From positions 133,098,940-133,162,939 of the forward strand of contig OW121740.1 in assembly GCA_933228675.1 (NCBI GenBank): DNA of 64,000 nucleotides, written 5' to 3'. The DNA comes from Stomorhina lunata. Lineage: Eukaryota > Arthropoda > Insecta > Diptera > Rhiniidae. Below are positions 23,705 to 36,129 of this stretch, piece by piece; within the stretch, counting starts at the first letter, position 1, and every line of letters begins with the position of its first letter. The position numbers were made by a program, and so were the translations under genes. Under the pieces are notes generated by a model. That model was not told where the DNA came from. It saw only the letters and a program-made list of their open reading frames with translations, and searched no databases.

Positions 23705-25044
23705 GATTGAAGTTGTCTTAAATTTGCAGGCTTAAGGTATGCACCATAGTATTCACAAAACTTAATTCACGTAAATTTTATATATAGGAGGTACCCGTAA
23801 TAATCGACCGAATTAAATCAAATTTCGTATTCCAGTTCCAAGAAAGGCATATGGCAATTGCATTCAATTATCTCCAATTTTTTGAATAGTTTAATCATAT
23901 GGTAAGGGTTTCCCAAACAAAAAGTTCAAATATCTTTCTTATCTTAGCTAACATAGAAAAATGAATACCTCCATCAGCGTGCCCGAATCATCATTGATAT
24001 ATGTCTCGTATCTATTACTTTTTCACACTACCGCAGTGTAATTATTAACACATAATTTCTCTATACATTTTTTTGAAAACAGTTTATAGAAAATCGTGAT
24101 TGATATTTTAAGCAAAAGATTAGGGGCCTACAAAGCCTATAAAGAAGAAACGAATATATTTTTCTATATACATTTTATTCGCTATGAAAATTTAATACCA
24201 AATTTTTCTCCCTTTTGGAAAAAAATTTCCTTACGAAATTCCATTACTACGCCCTATAATTGCCACGTGTTTTTTTGTTGCTATTTGTGGAATTTTTTCT
24301 TTACATTTGCTTTGGGCCATAACCATTTGGTAGTTATAATAAGAATTAAACTGAATATTTGGGATGTGTAAGTATTTGTGTTTGCCTCTCCAGCTTCAGT
24401 TTCTGTTGTTCAAGTTTAAGTGCTACGAAAATAAAATTTATGTTAATTTGCTTTTAACGCTAGTGGTGGCAAATGTGCTTTTTTCCTCAATTATTGTTTT
24501 TTATTATATTTTCTTGGTCTTGTTATATCCGTCTGCCCGTTTAAAGTTTGGCTATTGATGCTGCCATTATTCAATTGGTAAAATGGTTTCAATATTCATT
24601 TCTTCTTTATTAACAACAAAGGCCATTCGCAATTGATGTTATATTTTTTTGGCTTAAGTACTAGAACATGGTGTTTTTATCTTTTATTATTGAAACTGAA
24701 ATTTGTATTCTTGTAGGCTGAAAATTAACCATCTGCTTTTTACAATATTTGGCAAAGGAAACATAACTAACCTTTAAAAAACGTTACTTTTTGTTTTTTT
24801 AATATTATTAGTTTTAAAAGGAAATTTAAATAAATTCGGAATTGTCTTAAAATTAAATTTTCTAATAAAAATTTCAGTTAAAAATATGTAAATATCAAAA
24901 ATGGATTACTATACGAATTTTTATATAAAAAAAAATTTTTGCTACATGTTTTTTGTACAAAAAATGTTTGGCTCTATAAAAAATAGTTTTGCCAAAAAGG
25001 GGGTATCCTGAAACACAAAGACCGAAAAATGTTTATTCTGAAAA
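23705..25044. other. Non-coding stretch, nothing recognised
   Basis: No transposon ends or repeat blocks. The two plus-strand frames at 24096-24558 are Phe/Tyr/Cys-rich without motifs and probably chance. Confidence 0.5.
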
Positions 25045-25080
25045 ATCTTAGTGCAATACACTACAGTAAAACTTTTTAAT
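25045..25080 (+). repeat. HHR-unit 3' scrap at array edge
   Basis: CTTAGTGCAATACACTACAG and AAAACTTTTTAAT match the downstream half of the hammerhead unit (complement of about 43745-43785). It abuts the array starting at 25081; no ribozyme part remains here. Confidence 0.75.
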
Positions 25081-27870
25081 AAAAAATTTTTATACCGAAA
25101 AATTTTCTATCGAAAAGTTTTTATACCGACAAATTTTCGTATAGAAAAATTTTCTACAGAAATTTTCAATAAATTTTTTTCCGCAAATGTTTCTATAAAA
25201 AAGTTTTTATACCCAAAATTTTTCTATAAAAAAATGTTTACACCGAAAAATTTTCTATAGAAAATTTTTTATACCAAAAAATTTTCTATCGAAAATTTTT
25301 TTATACCGAAAAATTTTCTATAGAAAATTATTTTATACCGAAAAATTTTCTATAGAAAATTTTTTTATACCGAAAATTTTCTATAGAAAATTTTTTTATA
25401 CCGAAATATTTTCTACAGGAAATTTTTTTAAACCGAAAAATTTTCTATAAAAAATTTTTTTATACCCAAATATTTTTCACAGGAAATTTTTTTAAATCGA
25501 AAAATTTTCTATAGAAAATTTTTTTATACCGAAAAATTTTCTATAGAAAATTTTTTTATACCGAAAAATTTTCTATAGAAAATTTTTTATGCCGAAAAAT
25601 TTTCTATAGAAAATTTTTTTATACCGAAAAATTTTCTATAGAAAATTTTTTTATACCGAAAAATTGTCTATAGAAAATTTTTTTATACCGAAAAATTTTC
25701 TATAGAAAATTTTTTTATACCGAAAAATTTTCTATAGAAAATTTTTTTATACCGAAAAATTTTCTATAGAAAATTTTTTTATACCGAAAAATTTTCTATA
25801 GAAAATTTTTTTATACCGAAAAATTTTCTATAGAAAATTTTTTTACAACGAAAAATTTTCTATAGAAAATTTTTTTATACCGAAAAATTTTCTATAGAAA
25901 ATTTTTTTATACCGAAAATCTTTCTGTAGAAAATTTTTTTATACCGAAAAACTTTCTATAGAAAATTTTTTATACCGAAAAATTTTCTATAGAAAATTTT
26001 TTTATACCGAAAAACTTTCTATAGAAAATTTTTTATACCGAAAAATTTTCTATAGAAAATTTTTTTATACCGAAAAATTTTCTATAGAAAATTTTTTTAT
26101 ACCGAAAAATTTTCTATAGAAAATTTTTTTATACCGAAAAATTTTCCATAGAAAATTTTTTTATACCGAAAAATTTTCCATAGAAAATTTTTTTATACCA
26201 AAAATTTTCCATAGAAAATTTTTTTATACCGAAAATCTTTCTGTAGAAAATTTTTTTATACCGAAAAACTTTCTATAGAAAATTTTTTATACCGAAAAAC
26301 TTTCTATAGAAAATTTTTTATATCGAAAAATTTTCTATAGAAAATTTTTTTATACCGAAAAATTTTCTATAGAAAATTTTTTTATACCGAAAAACTTTCT
26401 ATAGAAAATTTTTTATACCGAAAAATTTTCTATAGAAAATTTTTTTATACCAAAAAATTTTCTATAGAAAATTTTTTTATACCGAAAAATTTTCTATAGA
26501 AAGTTTTTTTATACCGAAAAATTTTCCATAGAAAATTTTTTTATACCGAAAAATTTTCCATAGAAAATTTTTTTATACCGAAAAATTTTCCATAGAAAAT
26601 TTTTTTATACCGAAAAATTTTCCATAGAAAATTTTTTTATACCGAAAAATTTTCTACAGAAAAATTTTTATACCGAAAATTTTTCTATAGAAAGATTTTT
26701 ATACCGAAAATTTTTCTATAGAAAAATTTTTATACCGAAAATTTTTCTATAGAAAAATTTTTATACCGAAAATTTTTCTATAGAAAAATTTTTATACCGA
26801 AAATTTTTCTATAGAAAAATTTTTATACCGAAAATTTTTCTATAGAAAAATTTTTATACCGAAAATTTTTCTATAGAAAAATTTTTATACCGAAAATTTT
26901 TCTATAGAAAAATTTTTATACCGAAAATTTTTCTATAGAAAAATTTTTATACCGAAAATTTTTCTATAGAAAAATTTTTATACCGAAAATTTTTCTATAG
27001 AAAAATTTTTATACCGAAAATTTTTCTATAGAAAAATTTTTATACCGAAAATTTTTCTATAGAAAAATTTTTATACCGAAAATTTTTCTATAGAAAAATT
27101 TTTATACCGAAAATTTTTCTATAGAAAAATTTTTATGCCGAAAATTTTTCTATAGAAAAATTTTTATACCGAAAATTTTTCTAAGAAAAATTTTTATACC
27201 GAAAATTTTTCTATAGAAAAATTTTTATACCGAAAATTTTTCTATAGAAAAATTTTTATACCGAAAATTTTTCTATAGAAAAATTTTTATACCGAAAATT
27301 TTTCTATAGAAAAATTTTTATACCGAAAATTTTTCTATAGAAAAATTTTTATACCGAAAATTTTTCTATAGAAAAATTTTTATACCGAAAATTTTTCTAT
27401 AGAAAAATTTTTATACCGAAAATTTTTCTATAGAAAAATTTTTATACCGAAAATTTTTCTATAGAAAAATTTTTATACCGAAAATTTTTCTATAGAAAAA
27501 TTTTTATACCGAAAATTTTTCTATAGAAAAATTTTTATACCGAAAAATTTTTATACCGAAAAACTTTCTATAGAAAATTTTTTATACCGAAAAATTTTTC
27601 CAAAAATTTTTTACCGAAAAATTTTCTATAGACAAATTTTTATACCGAAAAATTATCTATAGAAAAATTTTTACACCGAAAATTTTTTATAGAAAAATTT
27701 TTATAAAGAAAAATTTTCTATAGAAAAATTTTTAGACCGAACAATTTTCTGTAAAAAAATTTTTATACCGAAAAATTTTCTATGGAAAAATTTTTATACC
27801 GAAAAATTTTCTGTAGAACAATTTTTATACCGGAAAATTTTCTACAAATTTTTATACCGAAAATTTTAAT
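25081..27870. repeat. Family B minisatellite, linker TATACCG, two blocks
   Basis: Roughly 88 units of TATACCGAAAAATTTTCTAT / AGAAAATTTTTTT. Up to about 26645 the period is 32 bp and the palindrome is flanked by 4-base A/T runs (AATTTTCTATAGAAAATT). From about 26650 to 27540 the period is 31 bp with 5-base runs (TTTTTCTATAGAAAAATTTT) and the units are almost identical. The two types do not intermix. Both margins (25081-25250 and 27545-27870) are degenerate. Confidence 0.96.
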
Positions 27871-28083
27871 CAAAATTTGTATGAAAAAATTTTCTATGAA
27901 AATTTTTTACTGAAAAATATTGGTAATCGACCTCTTGTCCTTTTCAATTGATTTCAGTCAGTTTTTAAATAAATAAAAATGTATAAAAAGCCAAAACAAA
28001 AATCCAAAACTTTTTAACTTTTTCAAGTGTTTTTACTTTCATTAACCTAAAATTATAAAAAAAAACACTCCCACATAGAAAAG

Positions 28084-28119
28084 TATAAAAAATTTCAAAG
28101 TTTTTATTTTGTCAGTGTT
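28084..28119 (+). promoter_or_regulatory. Candidate core promoter: TATA box plus initiator
   Basis: TATAAAA at 28084-28090 lies with its first T at -30 relative to the A of TCAGTG (28112-28117), which matches the insect initiator TCAGTY except at the last base. The following GTTACGAGTCGAGTAG is unusually GC-rich for this window, like a fly 5' leader. TATA-like strings are common in AT-rich DNA, so the spacing and the initiator carry the weight. Confidence 0.4.
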
Positions 28120-28191
28120 ACGAGTCGAGTAGTTTTTGTTGAAATTTTCAATTTCAAAGTCAGCAAAAGTTTTTTTGTGCGAGTTTTGTTG

Positions 28192-28287
28192 ATGATGACT
28201 ATGGTAATATCGCTAGTTGCATATTTATATGCCACATTATTATTATCATGGATATCACAAACAAAAAGTGAAGCTGCTTCTCCATGA
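28192..28287 (+). CDS. Candidate first coding exon, signal-peptide-like
   Basis: A 31-codon frame starts 78 bases downstream of the candidate start site. It reads MMTMVISLVAYLYATLLLSW followed by ISQTKSEAASP and a stop: a hydrophobic core then a polar Ser/Ala-rich part, as in secretory signal peptides. A possible splice donor (AAAAA/GTGAAG) occurs just after the hydrophobic core at about 28267, so the stop need not be used if the exon ends there. Many fly surface-protein genes start with a small signal-peptide exon before long introns, which fits the surroundings. Alternatives are an upstream-type small ORF or chance. No partner exon was found in the window. Confidence 0.25.
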   Translation: MMTMVISLVAYLYATLLLSWISQTKSEAASP

Positions 28288-29539
28288 CCAAAAATTTATC
28301 CATTGCATAGAATCACAAGTACATTTTAAACAAAACCTCCAAAGGACTAATAAATAGATGTGAAAAAGGACCGACGAACATATGTATCTTCATAGAACAG
28401 ACAGTTATTATTTAAAGCATTACAAGATTAATTTTATTTATATTTTAAATATATAATAGATATTGAAAAATTATTTTTTTTTATATTTGCAACAAAAAAT
28501 CTAGTAGACAAAAAATAAAAAAATTATAAAATGCATATAAATATAATTCAATTAATTTGAAAAATTGTACATGTTTTTTTCTCTATTATTTATTTTAGTT
28601 TCAATAAAAAAAATTAGTTCCCATATATGTATGTATATGTAATAGCAAAAATAGCTTTAATGAAGTAAATAAATATAAAATTGCCAATGGCTTTATTAAG
28701 TGGATTTTTTGCCATAACTATAATAATTATCAGCCGATGGTGCTGATTTTTATATATAAAGTGAAACAAAGTGTGCTTTACTATCTTTTTTTAGTTTGAA
28801 TTGGGCCACCCACCCCTGCTTCAAACATGAAAAATATGTTTGTATATTTATTTAAAATTTAAATTACTTAGCTTAGTTTGTCTCAAAAAGCAAAAAGTGA
28901 TTAATGTTGATTTTACTCTTCATAGTTTATGTTATAAAGTTTATCTGTTTGTGGATATGAGGTTTGCTTATATCGTGGAGAGTTGCAGCTAATCACTCTA
29001 TTTAATTTCATGTTTTGGGTTGGCTCATATATAAGACAGTACAGCCTTACAATCTTGCACCAATTGAGACCCCTATAATCTGAAAGCTTATGATCAGAGG
29101 TCGGCACAAAACGAACAGAACATAAAATTGTCTGCAGAGTTGCCGTTTTTTATACTTTTAACAAAGTATGATGTTCATAAAAGAAAATGTTTTTGAATAT
29201 TCTTATCAACATTTTTTCTATAGGAAATTTTTTGAAATTTTTGTTATATCGGGCTTGAGTTCATTAACAATTTCTAATAAATTAGAAAACATTGAAAGTA
29301 AGATTTATGGAGAATGCTAAAAATGATAATTTCTGTGCCGCCAAAAGGACGTCATAAGCACTTAGGTATCTTAACAACAGTCGAGTTGTTTTCTTAGGTA
29401 AAAACCAGTTTTCCACTATTTTCCTCTTTCAAAATCTACAAAAAAAAACAAGTAAATCTGCACACGCTGGCCTGATATAAAAAATAATTCAATCAATTTG
29501 TATAATAAAAAGTTCGAATAATTAATTTCCGGAAATTTT
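28288..29539. other. Non-coding stretch, nothing recognised
   Basis: AT-rich, with no repeat ends and no protein-like frame. If the candidate promoter is real, this would be intron. Confidence 0.5.
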
Positions 29540-29890
29540 TTTTATCCAAAAATTTTTCTATAAGAAATTTTTTTGTCAAACATTTTTTTTGTCAAAAATT
29601 TTTCTATAGAAATTTTTTTAAACATTTTTTTATAAAAAATTTTTATCATAAATTTTTCTATAGAAAATTTTTTTATCAAAAATTTTTCTATTGAAATTTT
29701 TTTTATCAAAAATTTTTCTATAGAAAAATTTTTTATGAAAAAATTTTCCATGGAAAATCTTTTTATCAAAAATTTTACTACAGAAAATTTTTGATCAAAA
29801 GTTTTTTATTATAGAAAATATTTTATTAAATATTTTTTAGCAAAAATTTTTCTATAGAAGATTTTTTTCTCAAAAAATTTTCAATAGAAC
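29540..29890. repeat. Family B minisatellite, linker TATCAAA (left part)
   Basis: About 12 units of TATCAAAAATTTTTCTATAG / AAAATTTTT with variable length (28-31 bp). Interrupted by an HHR-unit remnant, after which the same array continues at 30028. Confidence 0.9.
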
Positions 29891-30027
29891 TAACATTTTT
29901 TCGTTTTATAAAAAAACTATTTATTACTATAATAATTAATTGTAATGAATTGGGATCTTAGTGCAATACACTACAGTAAAACTTTTTAATTAAATGTTTG
30001 ATGTCCAAAAATTTTGATAAACCTTTT
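29891..30027 (+). mobile_element. HHR-unit remnant without ribozyme
   Basis: Complement-matches the 43708-43840 part of the hammerhead unit: AACATTTTTTCGTTTTAT, AAACTATTTATTAC, TTAGTGCAATACACTACAG, TTTAATTAAATGTTTGATGT and GATAAACCTTTTT. The 5' half with the hammerhead is absent, and family B units lie on both sides. Confidence 0.8.
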
Positions 30028-30800
30028 TAGAAAATTATTTTATCAAAAATTTTTAGATGCAAATTTTACTACAGAAAATTTTTTTTTTATCAAAAATTTT
30101 TCTATAGAAAAAATTTTGATAACATATTTTATTAAGAATTTTTCTACTGAAAACTTTTTTATCAAAAATTTTTATAAGACAATTTTTTTATTAAAAATTT
30201 TTCTATAGAAAATTTTTTACCAAAAGTTTTTCTATAGAAAATATTTCATTAAAAATTTTTGTCAAAAATGTTTCTATAGAAAATTTTTTTCATGAACTAC
30301 AGAATATTTTTAATAGAAAAAATTTGGATAACATTTTTTGTATCAAAAATTTTTCTATAGAAATTTTTTTTCATCAAAAATTTTTCCATAGAAAATTTGT
30401 TTACCAAAAGTTTTTCTATAGAAAATATTTTATTAAAAATTTGTTATCAAAAATTTTTCTATAAAAAATTTTTTTATCAAAAATTTTTCAATAGAAAATT
30501 TTTTTTATCAAAAATTTTTCAATGGAAAATTTTTTTATCAAAAATTTTACTACAGAAAATTTTTGTATCAAAAATAACTTTTTATTTATCAAAAATTTTT
30601 CTATTGAAAATTTTTTTATCAAAAATTTTTCTATAGAAAATTTTTCTATTGAAATTTTTTTTATCAAAAAATTTTCTAATTTCGTTATCAAAATTTTTTT
30701 TTATTACAAATTTTTCTACAAAAAAATTTTTTTATCAAAAATTTTTCTATAGAAAATTTTTAAATCAAAAATATTAAAATTTTTTTTATCAAAGAAAAAT
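30028..30800. repeat. Family B minisatellite, linker TATCAAA (right part)
   Basis: About 25 units of the same type as 29540-29890, with mixed variants (TACTACAG, CTATTG). Long Ile/Lys/Phe-rich frames on both strands arise from the repeat and are not genes. Confidence 0.92.
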
Positions 30801-30871
30801 TTTCCAAAGAAAAATGTCAGAATATTTTTATAAAAAATTGTTTGTATCGAAAATATCTAAAAAAAATATAA

Positions 30872-31638
30872 AAACAAGTAAGAAAGTGCTATAGTCGGTC
30901 AAGCCCGACCATACGATACCCTTCACCACTAAGGTCAAAGGTGTTCCTTTTCCTGTATAAAAACAAATATTAGCTAAATTTTGCCATCATACAAACATAT
31001 TCCCAAAACTTATACATTTAAGCTGTTTCCGCCATTTGGACTTATATGAGAGCTATGGTCCAATGTAGACCGATTATCTCGAAATTTGGCAAATTGATTA
31101 CAGTTATTACAGAAATTATGTATGCAAAAAATAAACTTAAAATTCTCATTATCTTCAAATTTACGAGCGTTTTAGTGAATTTTGTCTCATTTAGTGCGTT
31201 TTTTAAGAAGAGTTTGTATGGGAGCTATGGTCAAATGTGGACCGATTTCAACGAGATTTGGTACAGTGATTTAAGTTTACATAAGCAGTATTTGTTTTAA
31301 ATTTCATGAAAAAATATTGATTTTTGTGACCAATATATCAATTCCGGGAAGTGGGACCGATTTTGACCAATTTCAATAGCCATGGTCCTATTATCAAAAA
31401 AATGATCTGTACCAAATTTCATCAAATTATCTTTAGAATTGCGACCTGTAGTTTGATTACAAGGTTTACATGGGGTCCAGCCAGCCAGACGGACGGACAT
31501 CGCTAAATCGACTTAGAAAGTGATTCTAAGCCTATTGGTATACTAAAAGGTGGGTCTAAGACAAATATTTCTATGCGTTACATACATCAGCACAAATTTA
31601 TAATACCCTTTCCACCTATGGTGGTGAAGGGTATAATA
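30872..31638 (+). mobile_element. H-family dispersed element, copy 1
   Basis: Starts AAACAAGTAAGAAAGTGCTA with a hairpin GTCGG-TCAAG-CCGAC-like (30894-30909), followed by ATACCCTTCACCACTAAGGT. It ends TCCACCTATGGTGGTGAAGG plus GTATAATA. The interior has GGAGCTATGGTC repeats, GGACCGAT blocks and a CGGACGGACAT tract. The same order is found reversed at 40794-41604. No coding capacity; the frames inside are repeat by-products. Terminal hairpin and fixed ends suggest a non-autonomous Helitron-like element, which is inference. Confidence 0.75.
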
Positions 31639-31639
31639 A

Positions 31640-31893
31640 TAGTGTCATGGCAAGAATGTTCGAGATTATATTTCTGTGTTCTCTCAAACCATGTATTTTG
31701 TTGCTAAAAATTGGATTTTGATTTTGTTTCTTGTGTATTTTGTTGTTGTATTTTTTTTAACAATGCGGACTTTGCTAACATCTAAATTTCTACTGAATGC
31801 TTTTAATACTCATTTTCAGGAGTAACATTAATGATCGTGATATATACTCAAATTACTAAAAGTCTTCGGCTTCTTGTAGTATGGGCTGCCTAA
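31640..31893 (-). repeat. Dispersed repeat D, copy 2
   Basis: The reverse complement aligns with 11776-12001 and 38160-38372 (GGCAGCCCATAC, ATCACGATCATTAATG, AAAATGAGTATTAAAAGCAT, CTCGAACATTCTTGCCATG). The H element at 30872-31638 is inserted exactly between it and the family B array at 29.5-30.8 kb, consistent with D once being adjacent to that array. Confidence 0.7.
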
Positions 31894-33129
31894 GAATGGT
31901 TTTGGTAGTAGTGGTTTGGTACCCTAGTTGGGTTTTGAATTATTAGCTAAAGTTTTTTTTTTTCAAATAAGTTCTGAAGTTTCAATTTTAAAATATTTGA
32001 AGTGTCCTAAGTGTCCATCTCCTTTTACCTCTTTAAATACTATCTCCTTTATAAAGAAGGTAATCAAATATTTACACTTGCATAGGCAGTATTTTCTTGA
32101 AGGTTTCTTCTCTTTGTTTTTTTTTTTTTTTTAAGAATTGCTTTCCGTTTGCATTGTTTGGTGTGGAGTATGGACCGGTAATAAAATAAGACCATAACGG
32201 CTTTTTTTATATTTTTTTTTTGTCCAAAATGAAAGAGCTGGACTAAGTGTAGATTGTACTTTTATACTACTTTTATGGGGCTATATTGAGTCTCATATGT
32301 GTCTACATACACCAACACGCACCAAAACGTAAAAATTCCAGAATAATTTAAAAAGTAAGTAAAAAGTAAAAGTTACATTATGGCACGATCGATCTGAAAA
32401 GTTACGTTTTGATACGATTGAAATGAAAAAGAAATCATTTTTTTGGTATATGAAAAAAATCATAGCTGTACATTTCGATTATTTTTATATATAATTTTGA
32501 AAAAATTTTAATTATTTTGTTATTTAGTTTACTTACAAGGAATATAATTAAGTTAGAATTATTTAAGATTGTTTAAAATAAAATAACAATTTGCATGTGG
32601 TTTTCTGGATTTATTATGTTAAGTTATTATTTAAAATTATTACATTTCAAATACAAATTTTGAAATGAAATCAATATTTTTTTGTAAAAATTGAAATAAT
32701 TTAAAATTGTATTCCTTTCAAAGAAATAAAATATTTCTTTATTTCATTTTATTGCTTGTAAATAAAATTAAAATTTATTCAAAACTCCCAAAATTTTTTT
32801 ATTTAAGAAAATTTAGCTTGAATAATTTTATTCACAACAAAATTTTTGGAATAATTTTAATTCAAACTAATTTTTTTGATTATTTCAAAATTTTCTGTGA
32901 ACAGTTAAAATAAAATATTTGGAGAATTTATTTCAAACAAGATTTTTTGACTATTGAAAATCATTTATAGATTTTTTAAAATAAAAAAAGATTAAAAAAT
33001 TAGTGAAGACGATGGTTTTTAGTGTAATGATTATAATCATAATAATGTAAACGATCTAGTGTTTGACGTGGGTAAGAAGATCGGACATAAATTTTAATTT
33101 ACAAATATTTTAATCTTAGCAATTTAAGA
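31894..33129. other. Non-coding stretch, nothing recognised
   Basis: AT-rich with homopolymer runs (T-run near 32117). No coding frame or transposon ends supported. Confidence 0.5.
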
Positions 33130-33830
33130 ATAAATAGAAATAATTTTATCCTCCGTCACCATGGGTGGAAAGGGTATATTGGGTTTGTGCTGCATTTCTA
33201 ATGCAATAAAATATAAGTCTTACATCCATCTTTAAGTACACCAATCAACTCAGAATCACATTCCAGGTGAATTTAACGATGTTCGTCCAGCCTGCTGACA
33301 GAATATCCAAGTAAATTTATTATAGTTATGGTGACCATATTTTCCAACGAACATTACATAATTTTGAATAGAGAGTGTATCTTTAGTATTGCATTTTAGG
33401 GTGCCAACATTTGTGGTCTTAGGTATGAGCCTTAATTTTGATTCAATTTAAATTGAGGTTCGTAGCTGATCACAGTTTTTTGATAAAACAAGTAAAAACA
33501 ACAAGTGCCGGTCAAGACCGACCATATGATACCTTACACTAAGGTGAAATAAGATCCAAGTAAACAAACTTGTATGAACTTTTTTTTATATTTTTTATTG
33601 CGCAATTGGTCAACCGGTCGATCACCGATTGCAACGAAATTTGGTGAAATGATTTTTATTTTAAATACAAAATACACAAATTTGTGGTCAAAATTTCTAT
33701 TCCGGGAATTCAGACCAATGTGAGTTCTTCGAAATAATAGATCGATTTTAGCCAATTTCATTAAATTTTTTTGCGACCTATATATCGTAATGTATTCCTT
33801 AATGTGAAAAAAAACTACTTCATTCCGATA
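33130..33830. repeat. Eroded H-family fragments, both orientations
   Basis: At 33150-33300: GGTGGAAAGGGTATA, GTTTGTGCTG, CAACTCAGAATCACATTCC and GTTCGTCCAGCC, in minus orientation relative to copy 1. At 33488-33560: AACAAGTGCCGGTCAAGACC, GACCATATGATACC and CACTAAGGTGAAAT, in plus orientation, followed by AACGAAATTTGGTGAAATGA. Two old insertions are probably juxtaposed. Confidence 0.55.
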
Positions 33831-36129
33831 CCCTTTACTACTAAGGTTGAATATGGATCAAAAGCTTTACAGATTTTTCTTAAAGCTTAAATACATACAT
33901 ATCACCCACCTAGATGGAGTGTTAAATCGACTCGAGATGGTGAAAAATATAAAAATTAGCACAGATATGTATCTTCGAATTTATTAAAATTTGTAACGTT
34001 ATTGGTCCATATCATATAACCATAGATGTGACTATAGAATTATATTACTAATAGGATTATCTTACTCGCTTATACATAAGTTTGTAATGCATAGAAATAT
34101 GTGTACATTGTAATCACGATATGATATTGACTAAAGTTAGCAAGGATCTTTGTTTTGGAACTAGGATTATCTATCGGATATAAGATATATCGGCCAATTG
34201 AACACAACACCATGGTTTAACGAAATCAAGTTTTATACTAATGTATACCTAAGAAAAAAGTATCTTAGGATGTGGAACGTAGTTTTTTAATACGGAAACC
34301 AATTTTCGCTTGTATGATGTTTTGCTTTACTATCATGTGTATTGAGAGTAGTTTAGTTTTTGTTATTATTATCTTTTGTTTTATTTTTCAAATCTCAAAA
34401 TAAATAAATTTATTTATATTAAATGTTTGAAGATTCAAAAAATTCTTTAATATTGTATGAAATAAATTTTATTCTTCATTTTTTGGTTTGAATAAAATTA
34501 ATCAAGACAAAAAGTTTGAAATAAATAAAAAATTTTAATATTTTAAAAATTTTGTTTGAAATAAAATTGTTGGAAAAATATGAAATTTTTCAATATTTGA
34601 ATAAAAAAATATCGAATATTATTCTTGCTAGTATTATTCAAATATATTAAATTTTGATATTTTTGTTTAGAATGAAGAAATTTTCAAATAATTTTCTGAA
34701 AATTTTATTTCTATTAAGAATAATAATTTATACTTTAATTTAATTTCTTTTAGAAGGAATAAATCAAGCAAATAATTTAATTTAAAATTCATGAAATAGA
34801 ATAACAATTTTTCATATTAAGTAACAAATAATTGAAATAATTCAAAAAGTAGTTTTATTTTTTATTTTAATCACACTATACAGCTATGAAAAAAATCAAC
34901 ATGTTTGACAGTAACATGTTACACGAAAACAGCTGAGCTCTCAAAAACAGTGCTGCCAAAAAGATGTAGCTAAAAAATCACCCTAAATAAATTAATTTTT
35001 GTATCACATAAGTATCATGTATCCCAACAGCTATAATAGTTTCTAATTCATGAACACTTTTTCTTTTAACTAATTTCAAAATGTGTTTTCTAATTAGTAA
35101 TTCTAGCAAATATAACAATATTAAATACTTATCCTCAAGTCCTAAGTGGGGTTATTAAGTATCTAGTTATTCTCTTGTATTGTATTACAAATTTGTTTTT
35201 CTTTGTTCTTATACGCCCGCACGAAAGAAGTTTCTAAAGTTTCCCCCCTGTTAGACTTATTTTATATAAATTTTATAAAATTAATAGTTTAAATGCAACC
35301 GAGCATAAACATCGTAAACAAACAATTAGCAACAAATGTTGTTGTTCATTATGTTTTGTTGGAGTGTAAAATTTAAACAAGTGGAATTAAATATACTTAT
35401 GCGTATGTGTGTATGTTTTTGTATGTACAAATGTATTTATTTAATACAACCCCCCTTTTAACATTTTCTTATTTCCACTTACAACCAAACTAACATTTGA
35501 GAAAAAGCGCCAAAGCAAACCCACAACAATTAACACCAACTTAAAATTAGTTGAACAACTTTGAAAAAGTGTTCTTGTACAAGATCCCAGATATTGTACA
35601 TACATTCTTACATACTTATAGTGTAAGTGTGTCAGTCACTGTTTCTGAGTGTTTTGGAACGGAACGTGTGTGTTGTTTTAGAAGTACATGCTCTGGTATG
35701 TATAAGTACAATATGAGTAACATAAAAGCAAGGCATTCATTCAGCTAACTAACAAACTTACTATATATGTATGTATGTTCCAACCCACCAACCAACCAAA
35801 CAGGCAGGCATTCATTCATGGATCAACAAGTGGAAATTTTATTCATATTCAAACTCATTCACACTTACAGTCATAAGGACTCACACGTTTATACGTCAAA
35901 GATTTTAATAAAAAATACTCGTGCAAAAGTGGTAAAAAAGTTCTTGTGCTTTACAATGTTGGGGGTAAATTCATATACTATTTATTGGATACAAGAAGTT
36001 TGCAAAGGGAAATATTTGTTTTAAAAATATTTAATTAGGTAAATTTTTCATGTTAATCTGCATTTTGATCATTCTATAATTTTTATGCCGTTGATAATAA
36101 ATATTGGAAATGCATATATTTTTTTATAT
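33831..36129. other. Non-coding stretch, nothing recognised
   Basis: GATACCCTTTACTACTAAGG near 33828 is another H-like scrap. From 34370 to 34870 the DNA is extremely AT-rich. TCAGTC near 35632 matches an insect initiator but has no TATA box or clear downstream element. Small frames at 35551-36024 have no recognisable content. Confidence 0.45.

Noticed and set aside
35632..35640. TCAGTC initiator-like sequence as a second promoter
   Set aside because: No TATA box at -30 and the downstream element is off register; no plausible reading frame follows.
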